Assembly: GCF_003385185.1 (NCBI RefSeq)
Contig: NZ_PQHZ01000003.1
Coordinates: 62,001 to 126,000 of the forward strand
Reading direction: 5' to 3'
DNA: 64,000 nt
Origin: Amycolatopsis palatopharyngis
GTDB lineage: Bacteria > Actinomycetota > Actinomycetes > Mycobacteriales > Pseudonocardiaceae
Below the pieces are notes generated by a model that was given only the letters and a program-made list of their open reading frames with translations, did no database searches and was not told where the DNA came from. Position numbers and translations under genes: made by a program. Positions 1 to 11,121 of the stretch are shown here, piece after piece. Numbering within the stretch: position 1 is the first letter of the stretch; every line of letters begins with the position of its first letter.

Positions 1-623
1 TGGAGTTCCGGATCTCGGACGACCGGCCGGAACGCGTCCTGGTGATGGTGTCCAAGTTCGGGCACTGCCTCAACGATCTGCTGTTCCGCTGGCGCGCAGG
101 CAGTCTGGGCGCCGACATCGCGGTCGTGGTGTCCAATCACGAGGATCTGCGCCCGATGGTCGAGGCCGCGGGACTGCCCTTCGTGCACGTGCCGGTGACC
201 GCCGAGACCAAGCCGGAGGCCGAGCAGCGACTGCTCGAACTCGTCGACGAATACCAGGCCGACCTGGTGGTGCTCGCCCGCTACATGCAGGTGCTGTCCA
301 ACGACCTGTGCGTGAAGCTGCAAGGCCGGGCGATCAACATCCATCACTCGTTCCTGCCTGGTTTCAAGGGCGCCAAGCCCTATCACCAGGCCTACGACCG
401 TGGCGTGAAGTACGTCGGCGCCACGGCCCACTACGTGACAGCCGATCTGGACGAAGGTCCGATCATCGAACAGGAAGTGTTGCGGGTGGACCACAGTTAC
501 TCGCCGCGCTCACTGGTCACCGCGGGACGCGATGCCGAGGCGCTCGCCCTGTCCAGGGCCGTGCGCTGGCACTGCGAGCATCGCGTGCTGCTCAACGGCA
601 ACAGCACCGTGGTCTTCCGTTGA
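1..623 (+). CDS. purU: Formyltetrahydrofolate deformylase, 3' part
   Basis: Hydrolyses 10-formyl-THF to formate and THF in the cytoplasm, recycling folate when one-carbon units are in excess. The gene enters from the left edge: its frame is open from base 3 and already encodes conserved family sequence before the first in-window GTG (42), so that GTG is internal and the true start lies outside. The C-terminal hydrolase domain is intact: KFGHCLNDLL, the INIHHSFLPGFKGAKPYHQA core with its catalytic His, and GATAHYVTADLDEGPIIEQ. It reads in the same direction as the dimethylglycine oxidase gene 218 bp downstream, matching the known linkage of purU with dimethylglycine/sarcosine genes in Arthrobacter. 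Identification is secure; only the N-terminal ACT region is missing from view. Confidence 0.95.
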   Translation, partial: EFRISDDRPERVLVMVSKFGHCLNDLLFRWRAGSLGADIAVVVSNHEDLRPMVEAAGLPFVHVPVTAETKPEAEQRLLELVDEYQADLVVLARYMQVLSNDLCVKLQGRAINIHHSFLPGFKGAKPYHQAYDRGVKYVGATAHYVTADLDEGPIIEQEVLRVDHSYSPRSLVTAGRDAEALALSRAVRWHCEHRVLLNGNSTVVFR

Positions 624-651
624 TCCTTTGTCCAATTCAACGGTCGGGTGA

Positions 652-3309
<2,658 letters not shown>

Positions 3310-3351
3310 CCTGCTCTGGCCGAAACAGCCCGAATCGAAGGATGTGCCCTG

Positions 3352-3972
3352 ATGCGTGATCAGACGATTAACGATTTCCTGACGCAGCTTTCCGCACGCG
3401 TTCCCGCTCCGGGTGGAGGCACCACCGCCGCACTCCACACCGCGCAGGCTGCCGCGCTGGTGGCGATGGTGGCCCGGTACAGCGACGGGCCCAAGTACGC
3501 CGAGCACCACGACGTCATCGCCGAGGTGGTCGCGGACGCGGACGCGTTCCGGATGCTGTCGCTGCGCCTGGCGGAGAAGGACGCGTTCGCCTTCACCGCG
3601 GTGACCGACGCCTATGCGATGCCCAAGGCCGACTCCGAGCAGAAGGCCAAGCGGTCCGCCGCCATCGCCCGCGCACTCCTGGCCGCGTGCGCGCCCCCCG
3701 CCGAGGTGATCGAGGTGGCTGCCCGCGTGCTCGGGCTGGCCGAAAGCCTGCTGCCCATCGGCAACCGCAATGTCATCACCGACGTGGCCGCGGCCGCGGA
3801 AGCCGTGCGTGCTGCGGCCACGACCGCGCGAGTCAACATCGAGGTGAACCTGGGCGGCATCACCAGTGACGATGCGCGACAGGAGTTGCTTGTCGCCACC
3901 AGGGGTGTCGAGCTCATCTGCGAGCGCGCGGACAAGCTCACCGCCGCCGTCCGAGCGGGACTCGGCGCATGA
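3352..3972 (+). CDS. Cyclodeaminase/cyclohydrolase family protein (methenyl-THF cyclohydrolase, FchA-like)
   Basis: 206 aa, the usual length of stand-alone FTCD-C/FchA proteins. The N-terminal PAPGGGTTAALHTAQAAALV is the signature of this all-helical family, which either deaminates formimino-THF or hydrolyses 5,10-methenyl-THF to 10-formyl-THF. No formiminotransferase gene is nearby. The gene lies between dimethylglycine oxidase and a folD-like gene, so the cyclohydrolase role fits better. Its stop overlaps the ATG of the folD-like gene by 4 bp (ATGA), indicating translational coupling. Function is inferred from family and context; the substrate is not read from residues. Confidence 0.85.
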   Translation: MRDQTINDFLTQLSARVPAPGGGTTAALHTAQAAALVAMVARYSDGPKYAEHHDVIAEVVADADAFRMLSLRLAEKDAFAFTAVTDAYAMPKADSEQKAKRSAAIARALLAACAPPAEVIEVAARVLGLAESLLPIGNRNVITDVAAAAEAVRAAATTARVNIEVNLGGITSDDARQELLVATRGVELICERADKLTAAVRAGLGA

Positions 3973-4859
3973 GCCCGGCGGTGGCCACCGGGCCGTCGAC
4001 CGCGCAAGTGTTGTCCGGAAAGGACATCGCAGCCGAGCTTCGTGGTAGAAATGCGCGGATCGTCGATGAGCTGGCGGACATCGGGATCCGGGTGAAGCTC
4101 GCCGTGGTCGTGGCGACCGACGACGGATCCAGCCACTGGTATGTCCGCTCCATCGCCATGGCGGCGGTGAGGTCGGGAATCGACTGCGAAATCGTCGATC
4201 TCGGCGCCGATGCCTCGGCAGAGCTGATCCGCGGGACCCTGACGAGGTTGAGCGGGGACAGCGCCGTGCACGGGATCATCCTGCAGACCCCACTTCCATC
4301 AGGTGTGGCACAACAGGACCTGACCTCGGAGATCGATCCGGTGAAGGACGTGGACGGGGCCAATCCCGTCAGCCTCGGTCGACTGGCGGCCGGGATGACG
4401 GCCTTCCCGCCCGCCACGGCGGAAGCGGTTCTCCAGATCCTCGACCATTACGAGGTGGAACTCGCCGGGCGGCAGGCGGTCATCGTCGGACGTTCTACAG
4501 TGGTGGGTGTCCCGGTGGCGCATCTGTTGCTGGCGAGGCATTCGACGGTGACAGTCTGCCATTCCCGGACGGCAGATCTCGCCGAACACACCCGCCGAGC
4601 CGACGTGCTGGTCGTCGCGGCGGGCAGGGCAGGACTCATCACCGCGGAACATCTGAGCTCGGGCACGACGGTGATCGACGTCGGCACCAATCCGACCGAT
4701 GACGGTGGACTCGCCGGGGATGTGCACGCGGCCGAGGCTTGGCCGGTGGTCGACGCGCTGACGCCGGTTCCGGGAGGTGTCGGACCCGTCACGACCGCGT
4801 TGCTGCTCGCGCACACGGTCGAGGCCGCACAGGCCGCCGTGCGTCGAACCGCATCTTGA
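3969..4859 (+). CDS. folD: FolD-like methylenetetrahydrofolate dehydrogenase, catalytic Lys replaced
   Basis: 296 aa. Classic FolD oxidises 5,10-methylene-THF with NAD(P) and then hydrolyses methenyl-THF. Most signatures are present: the IILQTPLP glutamine motif, DPVKDVDG, VVGRSTVVGVPVAHLLL for nucleotide binding, and PVPGGVGPVTTALLL. In the YVxxK motif, however, the sequence reads YVRSI: Ile62 (codon 4152-4154) sits where E. coli has Lys54, the residue essential for cyclohydrolase activity. The enzyme may therefore be dehydrogenase-only, with the upstream cyclohydrolase gene supplying the second step. Last gene of the operon; start overlaps the preceding stop. Family assignment is secure; loss of cyclohydrolase is inference. 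Confidence 0.9.
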   Translation: MSPAVATGPSTAQVLSGKDIAAELRGRNARIVDELADIGIRVKLAVVVATDDGSSHWYVRSIAMAAVRSGIDCEIVDLGADASAELIRGTLTRLSGDSAVHGIILQTPLPSGVAQQDLTSEIDPVKDVDGANPVSLGRLAAGMTAFPPATAEAVLQILDHYEVELAGRQAVIVGRSTVVGVPVAHLLLARHSTVTVCHSRTADLAEHTRRADVLVVAAGRAGLITAEHLSSGTTVIDVGTNPTDDGGLAGDVHAAEAWPVVDALTPVPGGVGPVTTALLLAHTVEAAQAAVRRTAS

Positions 4860-4921
4860 CCGGATCCGCCGGGGGAATCGGAAGCCTCAGCACGGCGGAA
4901 AGCGCACCGAGATTGGGATGT

Positions 4922-5050
4922 CTGCAAGTACCACCAAGCAAGATCATTCTTGCGTTTTCTACCCCCAACCTGGCGCCAAGATAGTGGTTCGGGCGCCAGG
5001 GCTTGGCAACAGAAATGTGCCTAGTGGATCTTGCTTGGGGGTACTTGCAG
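4922..5050. repeat. Nested inverted repeat, possible MITE-like element
   Basis: 129 bp between convergent genes. Outer arms 4922-4945 and 5027-5050 match as inverted repeats over 24 bp with one mismatch; inner arms 4969-4977 and 4992-5000 (CCTGGCGCC / GGCGCCAGG) are perfect. The whole can fold as one long interrupted stem. No clear target-site duplication flanks it and no transposase is present, so a miniature transposable element and a folded bidirectional terminator are both possible. Confidence 0.6.
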
Positions 5051-5070
5051 GCGCTCCAACCCCAGACGGC

Positions 5071-5094
5071 GCTGCTCCCGCGTGGGGGAGCAGC
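5071..5094. terminator. Hairpin between convergent genes
   Basis: Perfect 9-bp stem GCTGCTCCC / GGGAGCAGC with a 6-nt loop, immediately past the stop of the minus-strand MpaB gene (5099) and downstream of the folD-like gene. No T-tract is seen, as is common for actinobacterial terminators. Probably ends transcription from one or both sides. Confidence 0.5.
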
Positions 5095-5098
5095 AGGC

Positions 5099-5902
5099 CT
5101 AGCCGATTGGGGCACGACCGGAACGCAATCGCTTGCGCATGTCGCGCAGGTAGTACCGCTTCGGCGCCTCGCGGAGCAGGACCGGCAGGCGGGGGTAGAC
5201 CGCGACGGCGACCCGCATCAGCCGTTCGTACCGCCGTTGCCTGCGTCCGTTCCACTCGATCCCGAAGCCGTCCCGTAGCCGGGGAGGCAGCCACGCGGCG
5301 GTGAGCAACCGATTGAGCGGCATTGCCGCTCGGATGGCCAGCGGGGCCCGCACGGGATACAGCAGGTCATGGGCCACTGATCGCGCGTGGTCGGTGACCT
5401 CCACGGTGGCGACCACCTGGTTCCAGTAACGGCGGAAAGCCGCGCGGTCGGCGGGCCACATCTCAGGCGGCACCTGCAACGAGGTGGCCAGCACCGCGTA
5501 CTCCTGGTAAATGCGTTCGGCGGCGTCGTCCTCGATCGGACCGAACATCTCCTCGTAGAGCACAGTGGCGGTGTCGTATAGGGTCGCGGCGACCCAGAGC
5601 TGCAGTTCCGGATCCGTCGCACGGTAGCCGGGGCCGCGCACCTTCGCGTGCACGCGGTTGACCATCCGGCTGACCTGCCGGACCTCGTCGGGACTGCCGT
5701 AGGTCATGCAGTACACATAGGTCAGTGTGGTGCGCAGGCGGTCCACCGGGCGGTACGCGAAGTCGCTGTGTTCGGCGACCCCGCGGCCGACGCCGGGATT
5801 GGCCACCTGCAGCAGAATCGCCCGTGCGCCCCCCGCCAGCAGTACACCCTCGCGGACGACCCTGTGCATCTCGAGTGGTGCCGGAATCGATTGCCGAGTC
5901 AT
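5099..5902 (-). CDS. MpaB-family (DUF2236) oxygenase-like protein
   Basis: 267 aa. Belongs to the DUF2236/MpaB family, related to rubber oxygenase Lcp; most members have no assigned substrate. The N-terminal half has the GGARAILLQVANPGVG stretch and AEHSDFAYRP, which align with LLLQVAHPVVGAGVSQHSDF of the paralogue at 7330-8190. The start is taken at the ATG complementary to 5900-5902 (MTRQSIPAP); the frame stays open much further upstream, but that sequence overlaps the TetR gene and is not family-like. No good ribosome site is visible. It lies 80 bp downstream of the double-TetR gene on the same strand and may be its co-transcribed target. Confidence 0.8.
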   Translation of the reverse strand: MTRQSIPAPLEMHRVVREGVLLAGGARAILLQVANPGVGRGVAEHSDFAYRPVDRLRTTLTYVYCMTYGSPDEVRQVSRMVNRVHAKVRGPGYRATDPELQLWVAATLYDTATVLYEEMFGPIEDDAAERIYQEYAVLATSLQVPPEMWPADRAAFRRYWNQVVATVEVTDHARSVAHDLLYPVRAPLAIRAAMPLNRLLTAAWLPPRLRDGFGIEWNGRRQRRYERLMRVAVAVYPRLPVLLREAPKRYYLRDMRKRLRSGRAPIG

Positions 5903-5982
5903 GACCGCACTGTAAATCTGAATTAACTTACTGGGAAGTCCGAGTAGAGAAGTCGCAGGTAGATCGGCCGCAGAAGGCTCGC

Positions 5983-7179
5983 TCAGCTTGCCAGCGCGGC
6001 GAACACCAGATCCTCGACCTGCACAGGGTCGGTGAGCCTGCGTCTGCTCATCGACAGGTCGTGCACGATGTTCAGTGCGGCATGGACGACGAGGCGGGCG
6101 TGAGCACCCCGAGTGTGCTCCCGCACTGCCGTCAGCAGGCGTACCCACTGCTCTACGTGCTCGCGTTGCACCTTGCGCAGCGTATGCCGGTCGTCGTCGG
6201 GCAGATTCTCGTACTCCGACAGGTACACGGCGGCGAGGTCGCTGTGCTGGAAGGCGAAGCCGACGTACGCGCGAACCAGCTCCCGCAGCGCTTCTCCCGG
6301 TTCCTCCGCGTTCTCGATGGCGGCGTTCGTCGTGGCCGCGAGCCGGTCCGCCGCGCGGTAGTAGACCGCGGCGAGCAGGTCGGCCTTGCTCGGGAAGTGC
6401 CGATAGACGCTGGAACCGCTGATGCCGGCGGTCACGCCGATGTCCTCCATGGTCACGCCGTGAAAGCCACGCTCGCGGAACGGGCGCAGGGCGGCGGCCA
6501 GCAGCCGCTCCCGTCGGGCGCCGAACTCGCCGACGACCGGTTCCGGCGCGGGGTGGGCGGGCTGGGTGGTCAGCCGCGGCGGGAGCCCGGTGACCAGGAC
6601 GCCGAGCCCGATGGCGCGCAGCCCGTCCGTCGCGGCGCGGGCGGTCACCGGCGTTCGGTGCGTGCCGAGGCTCGCCATTCCGCTCAGCGCGGCCGACGCG
6701 AGCGTCCGGTGCTCGGCCGGGGGCAGTCGTGGCCGGACCTCGGCGAGCAGTTCGGCGACGACATCGACGAGCGACGCGATCGCGGCGGTGAACCGCTCGT
6801 GGTCCTCGGGGCCCAGATACCGCCGTTCCCACTGGTAGAGCCGCACACTGCGCCTGCGCTCGACCACGAGTCCGACAACCTCGCCGACCACCGCGTCGAG
6901 GCGGCTCCATGAAGAACCGCCGGTTCGCGCCGCCCGGCTCACCACGTCCTCGACCGCCGAAGAGAGTTCGGCTGTCGCGTGAGCGAGGATCGCTTGTTTG
7001 TTGCGGAAATGGCGGTAGATCGCCGGGCCGGTGATCCCGGCCTCGGTGGCGATCTCGCCGAGGCCGACGGTGTAGTACCCGCGCTCACAGAAGAGGTCGG
7101 CAGCAATCCGGGCGATCTGGGACTTGCGGTCGACGCGCCGACGGGGCAGCGCCGACCGCTCCGTGGCCGATTCGCTCAT
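5983..7179 (-). CDS. Tandem double-domain TetR-type regulator
   Basis: 398 aa, about twice the normal TetR length, with two complete N-terminal HTH signatures: one near residues 15-65 (IATEAGITGPAIYRHF) and a second near 230-280 (IGVTAGISGSSVYRHFPSK). Each is followed by a helical ligand-domain-like segment, so the protein resembles a covalently linked dimer. Start is ATG 7179 with GGAGGTG 6-8 nt upstream. It is divergent from the MpaB/mce operon starting at 7330 and upstream of the other MpaB gene, so it probably controls one or both. Its ligand cannot be read from sequence; lipid or acyl-CoA effectors are suggested only by the neighbours. Confidence 0.85.
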   Translation of the reverse strand: MSESATERSALPRRRVDRKSQIARIAADLFCERGYYTVGLGEIATEAGITGPAIYRHFRNKQAILAHATAELSSAVEDVVSRAARTGGSSWSRLDAVVGEVVGLVVERRRSVRLYQWERRYLGPEDHERFTAAIASLVDVVAELLAEVRPRLPPAEHRTLASAALSGMASLGTHRTPVTARAATDGLRAIGLGVLVTGLPPRLTTQPAHPAPEPVVGEFGARRERLLAAALRPFRERGFHGVTMEDIGVTAGISGSSVYRHFPSKADLLAAVYYRAADRLAATTNAAIENAEEPGEALRELVRAYVGFAFQHSDLAAVYLSEYENLPDDDRHTLRKVQREHVEQWVRLLTAVREHTRGAHARLVVHAALNIVHDLSMSRRRLTDPVQVEDLVFAALAS

Positions 7180-7250
7180 CCTGCACCTCCACCGGCAATT
7201 CCTTGCCTCAGCGAACGATTTTCACTCTACGCGGGACCGACGCGTGCCTC

Positions 7251-7281
7251 TTGACAACGTGCCATGTCACTCAGCTACGTT
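7251..7281 (+). promoter_or_regulatory. Candidate promoter of the MpaB/mce operon
   Basis: TTGACA at 7251-7256 and TACGTT at 7276-7281 with a 19-bp spacer, slightly long. It lies 49 bp upstream of the chosen MpaB start in the 150-bp divergent gap shared with the double-TetR gene, where a TetR operator would be expected. Confidence 0.45.
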
Positions 7282-7329
7282 AATCCGAATTCGCATGGCT
7301 GCCCATGACGCGCTCGTCGGAGGATGCCC

Positions 7330-8190
7330 ATGGACGACGACGTCCAGTTCGCTGCCGAGACCCTTCCCGGTCCGGGCTCGGTCACCTGGCGGTGGTTCGC
7401 GGCGACTCCCGGTGTCCTGCTCGCCGGAACGGGTCTCCTGCTGCAGGTGGCGCACCCGGTGGTCGGCGCCGGCGTATCGCAGCACTCCGATTTCCGGCGC
7501 AGACCGTGGACGAGAGCGTGGCGCACACACCTGTCGACCCTGCGGTTCGTCTACGGAATGGGCGATGGGGCGCAGGCCGAGGGACGCAGGCTGCTCGAGG
7601 TGCACAAGGAGATCAAGGGCGTCGATTCGGCGGGGCGGCGCTACCACGCCCTCGATCCACACGCGTACGCGTGGGTCCACCTGACCCTCGCCCGGTTCAC
7701 GGTGGACACCGCTGCCCTCTTCGGCGATCCGCTGACCGAGTCCGAACTGGACCAGATGTGGTGCGAGTTCCGGGCGATCGGGCTGGCGCTCGGCCTGAAG
7801 GAGCAACATCTGGCACCTGACTGGGCGACCGCGTGCGCACACTTCGACGAGGTGGTTCGCGACATTCTGGAGGCGAACCAGAGCACGCGGGACGTACTGG
7901 ACGCACTCATCGCACCGGCAAGACCATCGCGATACCTGCCGAGTCCACTTTGGAGGTTGCTGACACGGCCCGCAAGCCGTGTCCTGCGCCTGACCACGGT
8001 CGGTGCGCTACCGCCGGTGCTGCGGGAGCGGATGAACCTGAACTGGACCGAGCGGGACCAACGCGAACTGACTCGGCTCGCGCGGGCCGTACGAGCCGTC
8101 GACCGGCGACTGCCGGAACCGTTGCGTTACCCACCGCTCGCCTACAGCCTCATCCTGCGGGCCCGCCTGCGCCACCGCTGGGCGACGTGA
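7330..8190 (+). CDS. MpaB-family (DUF2236) oxygenase-like protein, first gene of the mce operon
   Basis: 286 aa; paralogue of the protein at 5099-5902, sharing the LLLQVAHP and QHSDF motifs. Two in-frame ATGs exist (7324, 7330); GGAGG at 7319-7323 abuts the first and leaves 6 nt to the second, so 7330 is preferred. Its TGA overlaps the ATG of yrbE4A by one base (TGATG), so it is translated with the mce genes. A role in oxidising the lipid imported by the Mce transporter is plausible but inferred only from position. Confidence 0.8.
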   Translation: MDDDVQFAAETLPGPGSVTWRWFAATPGVLLAGTGLLLQVAHPVVGAGVSQHSDFRRRPWTRAWRTHLSTLRFVYGMGDGAQAEGRRLLEVHKEIKGVDSAGRRYHALDPHAYAWVHLTLARFTVDTAALFGDPLTESELDQMWCEFRAIGLALGLKEQHLAPDWATACAHFDEVVRDILEANQSTRDVLDALIAPARPSRYLPSPLWRLLTRPASRVLRLTTVGALPPVLRERMNLNWTERDQRELTRLARAVRAVDRRLPEPLRYPPLAYSLILRARLRHRWAT

Positions 8191-8999
8191 TGGGAATCGA
8201 AGCCCCACCACGGCGCGCAGCGCTCGCCGATGCGCTCACACAGGCTGGAATGCTGCTGGCCTTCGCGGTACAGACCGGGCAGGCGGCGGTGCGTGTGCTC
8301 CTGCGACGCAGGCTCGCCTGGCGGGAGGTGCTCGAGCAGGCGTGGTTTCTCGCCGCGGTGACCACGCTCCCGGCTCTGCTGGTGACGATCCCGCTCGGCG
8401 TGGTCGTGGCGCTCAACGTCGGTTCCATGGCGGGCCAACTGGGCGCGGAGGGCTACGGCGGAGCGGTGGTCGCGTTCGTCATCGTCGCGCAGGCCTCCCC
8501 GCTGATCTGCGCGTTGATGATCTCCGGCGTCGGTGGCTCGGCTCTGTGCGCGGATCTCGGGGCGCGCACGATCCGTGAGGAGGTCGACGCCCTGGAGGTC
8601 ATGGGCATTCCCGCGATGGAACGCTTCGTCGTACCCCGAGTGATCGCCGCCGTGCTTGTCACGACGGCGCTGGCCTGCCTGGTCATGGCCGTCGGTATCA
8701 CCGCCAGTTTCGCGTTCCAGGTGATCGTGCTGGACGACTCGCCCGGCAGTTTTCTCGGGACTCTCACTCAGTTCTCCCGCATCGAGGACTTCCTGATCGC
8801 CGAAGTGAAGGCGGCGGCATTCGCGGTGCTCGCCGCACTCGTGTCCTGTTTCAAGGGGCTTACGGCCAAGGGGGGTCCCAGCGGCGTGGGTGACGCCGTC
8901 AACGAGGCGGTTGTGCTGTCGTTCATTCTCGTCTTCGTCGCCAACACGGTCCTCACCGAGCTGTACTCCGTCATCGTGCCCGCCCGAGGGGCGTACTGA
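8190..8999 (+). CDS. yrbE4A: MlaE/YrbE-type ABC permease, Mce transporter
   Basis: 269 aa integral membrane permease of a Mce lipid-import system, working with YrbE4B, the Mce proteins and an ATPase (Mkl type, not in this window). Five or so hydrophobic segments, with the conserved cytoplasmic loop GARTIREEVDALEVMGI typical of the MlaE family. ATG 8190 is chosen because it overlaps the preceding stop by one base and gives family length; the frame is open upstream only through overlap with the MpaB gene. Followed by yrbE4B with another TGATG overlap. Confidence 0.92.
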   Translation: MGIEAPPRRAALADALTQAGMLLAFAVQTGQAAVRVLLRRRLAWREVLEQAWFLAAVTTLPALLVTIPLGVVVALNVGSMAGQLGAEGYGGAVVAFVIVAQASPLICALMISGVGGSALCADLGARTIREEVDALEVMGIPAMERFVVPRVIAAVLVTTALACLVMAVGITASFAFQVIVLDDSPGSFLGTLTQFSRIEDFLIAEVKAAAFAVLAALVSCFKGLTAKGGPSGVGDAVNEAVVLSFILVFVANTVLTELYSVIVPARGAY

Positions 9000-9847
9000 T
9001 GGCCGTCCGTCCGCTCGGCGGCTACCCCTCGCGCGCAGCGGCGCCGGTGGTCGACACGTTCGCCGGCATCGGGCGGCACACCACGTTCTACGGCAGGGTG
9101 CTGCTGCACCTGCCAGCCGCCTTCGTCCGGTACTGGCGGCACGTGCTCAAGCTGATCGGGGAGATCAGTTTCGGCTCCGCCTCGCTGCTCGCCGGTGGCG
9201 GGACTATCGGCGTCGTGTTCGCGATGTCGGCCGTGGCGAGCACCCAGATCGGGCTGGAGGGATACCGCGGCCTGGACCTGATCGGTCTCTCCCCGATGAC
9301 GGGCCTGATGTCGGCGCTGGTGAACACCAGGGAGATCGCGCCCGTGGTCGCGAGTATCGCGCTGGCCGCCAAGGTCGGTACCGGTTTCACCGCGCAGCTC
9401 GGCGCGATGCGGATCTCCGACGAGATCGACGCACTGGAAACGATGGCGGTGCCGTCGTTGCCGTTCCTGGTGAGCACTCGCATGGCCGCCGCGTTCATCT
9501 CGGTGATCCCGCTCTACCTGGTGGGGTTGTTCGCCTCCTACGCGGCCACGAGCCTGGCGGTGGTCAATATCAAGGGCCAGTCCGCAGGCACCTACGACTA
9601 CTACTTCCACCTGCTGCTCACGCCGACCGACGTGCTGTACTCCCTGTTGAAGGCCGTCATCTTCGCGCTGATCATCACCCTTGTCCACTGTGGATACGGC
9701 TACTACGCGACCGGTGGGCCGGAGGGGGTCGGCAGGGCCGCTGGCCGAGCCCTGCGCACGAGCATCGTCGCCGTGACGATCATCGACGTCCTGCTCACCA
9801 TCGCGTTCTGGGGGCTTCGGCCCACCCTGCCGGGCCTGGGAGCGTAG
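8999..9847 (+). CDS. yrbE4B: MlaE/YrbE-type ABC permease, second Mce permease
   Basis: 282 aa, paralogue of the preceding permease and presumed heterodimer partner. The family loop appears as MRISDEIDALETMAVPSLPF near residues 140-160, and hydrophobic helices fill the rest. ATG 8999 overlaps the yrbE4A stop by one base. The first Mce gene starts two bases after its stop, consistent with a single polycistronic mRNA from the MpaB gene to the Mce-associated gene. Confidence 0.92.
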   Translation: MAVRPLGGYPSRAAAPVVDTFAGIGRHTTFYGRVLLHLPAAFVRYWRHVLKLIGEISFGSASLLAGGGTIGVVFAMSAVASTQIGLEGYRGLDLIGLSPMTGLMSALVNTREIAPVVASIALAAKVGTGFTAQLGAMRISDEIDALETMAVPSLPFLVSTRMAAAFISVIPLYLVGLFASYAATSLAVVNIKGQSAGTYDYYFHLLLTPTDVLYSLLKAVIFALIITLVHCGYGYYATGGPEGVGRAAGRALRTSIVAVTIIDVLLTIAFWGLRPTLPGLGA

Positions 9848-9849
9848 CC

Positions 9850-11121
9850 GTGAGAGCACAGTCGAGCAGGGCGGCACTGGCCCTTCGTGGCCTCGCCACC
9901 GCCGTGGCGTTCGTGCTGGTCGCGGTCGTGACGATCGCGGGCAGCGGCGGCGCGTTCGCGGGTGATCCCACGGTGAGCACCACTCTGCCCGCCTCAGCCG
10001 GACCGGTTCGCGCCGACTCGCCGGTGCAGTACCTCGGCGTTACCGTCGGCAGGCTGGCGGCCGTCGACGGCGACATCGACGGTGCTCGTCTCAGCCTCGA
10101 CCTGGACGCCGATCTGCTGGAGCAGGTGCCAGGAAACGTGCGGGCACGAGTGTTGCCCCGCACCCTTTTCGGGGACCAGTACATCGACCTCGCCGTACCA
10201 CGGGGAGCACCGGCGGAGGGCAGCCTGACCGAGGGGGCGGAAGTCGCCGCGGATACCTCCGGCGAGACCGTACGGCTCTATGCCGCCTACACCCGGCTGT
10301 ACGAACTCATCACCGAACTGCGCCCCGCCGACCTACAGATCGCCCTCACCGCCCTGGCCGATGCCTTGCGCGGAAGGGGCGCGGAGATCGGCAGGATGAT
10401 CGACGAGGCGAGCGAGCTCGCCGGGGACGCCGGTCCGCTGCTCGACTCCCTCGGCGAGGACGCGGGCACCGCCGCCCGCCTCGGCAGGGACCTAGCGGCG
10501 AGTACGCCGGAGTTGCTGGACGCGCTCGACGACGCGGTCGCGCTCTCCCGCACGGTGGTCGCGCAACGGCAGGCGCTGAGCGACCTCCTCTCGGCCGGAA
10601 TCGAGCTGACCGGCCAGTCCGAACGACTGCTCGCCGACCATGCCGATCGGTTCATCCAGCTTGTGGACGCGACCGGTCCACTCGCCGAAGTGGTCACCCG
10701 CCACCCCGGCGCGGTGGGCGAGAGCCTGGACGCGGCGAACTTCTTCCTTGACGGTGCCAAGCGGGCTTTCGGCACCGGCAGATTCGCCATCGACGCAGCG
10801 TTGACCTTCGATGATCCCTATCCGTACACGGCTGCGGAATGCCCCCGTTATCCAGGACTCGACGGAGCGAACTGTGGCGACCCGGTCCCGGATCGCAGCG
10901 GCGAAGCTGCCGCAGCACCGGCGGCCCCACCGCCGCCGCCACCGGAGACCGGCGGGCGCACGGGGCCCGTCGGCGGCGAGCGGGAACAGGAGATCATCCG
11001 CCAGCTGGCGCCGCTGCTGCCGGAAGCAGGCGAGGGCGCGAAGGTCGAGCAGCCACCCGTGGATCTGCTGTCGCTGTTGCTCGGCCCGCTGGTCCGCGGC
11101 ACTCGGGTGGTGGTGCCGTGA
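9850..11121 (+). CDS. mceA: MCE family protein, MceA position
   Basis: 423 aa. One N-terminal membrane anchor (residues about 12-33), then the MlaD/MCE domain with SPVQYLGVTVGRLAAV, a long helical region rich in DALDDAVALSR-type heptads (about 130-300) that in Mce proteins forms the periplasmic lipid tunnel, and a Pro/Ala-rich tail (AAPAAPPPPPPETGG). GTG 9850 is taken because it follows yrbE4B directly and places the anchor at the N-terminus. Stop overlaps the next GTG by 4 bp (GTGA). Confidence 0.9.
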   Translation: MRAQSSRAALALRGLATAVAFVLVAVVTIAGSGGAFAGDPTVSTTLPASAGPVRADSPVQYLGVTVGRLAAVDGDIDGARLSLDLDADLLEQVPGNVRARVLPRTLFGDQYIDLAVPRGAPAEGSLTEGAEVAADTSGETVRLYAAYTRLYELITELRPADLQIALTALADALRGRGAEIGRMIDEASELAGDAGPLLDSLGEDAGTAARLGRDLAASTPELLDALDDAVALSRTVVAQRQALSDLLSAGIELTGQSERLLADHADRFIQLVDATGPLAEVVTRHPGAVGESLDAANFFLDGAKRAFGTGRFAIDAALTFDDPYPYTAAECPRYPGLDGANCGDPVPDRSGEAAAAPAAPPPPPPETGGRTGPVGGEREQEIIRQLAPLLPEAGEGAKVEQPPVDLLSLLLGPLVRGTRVVVP

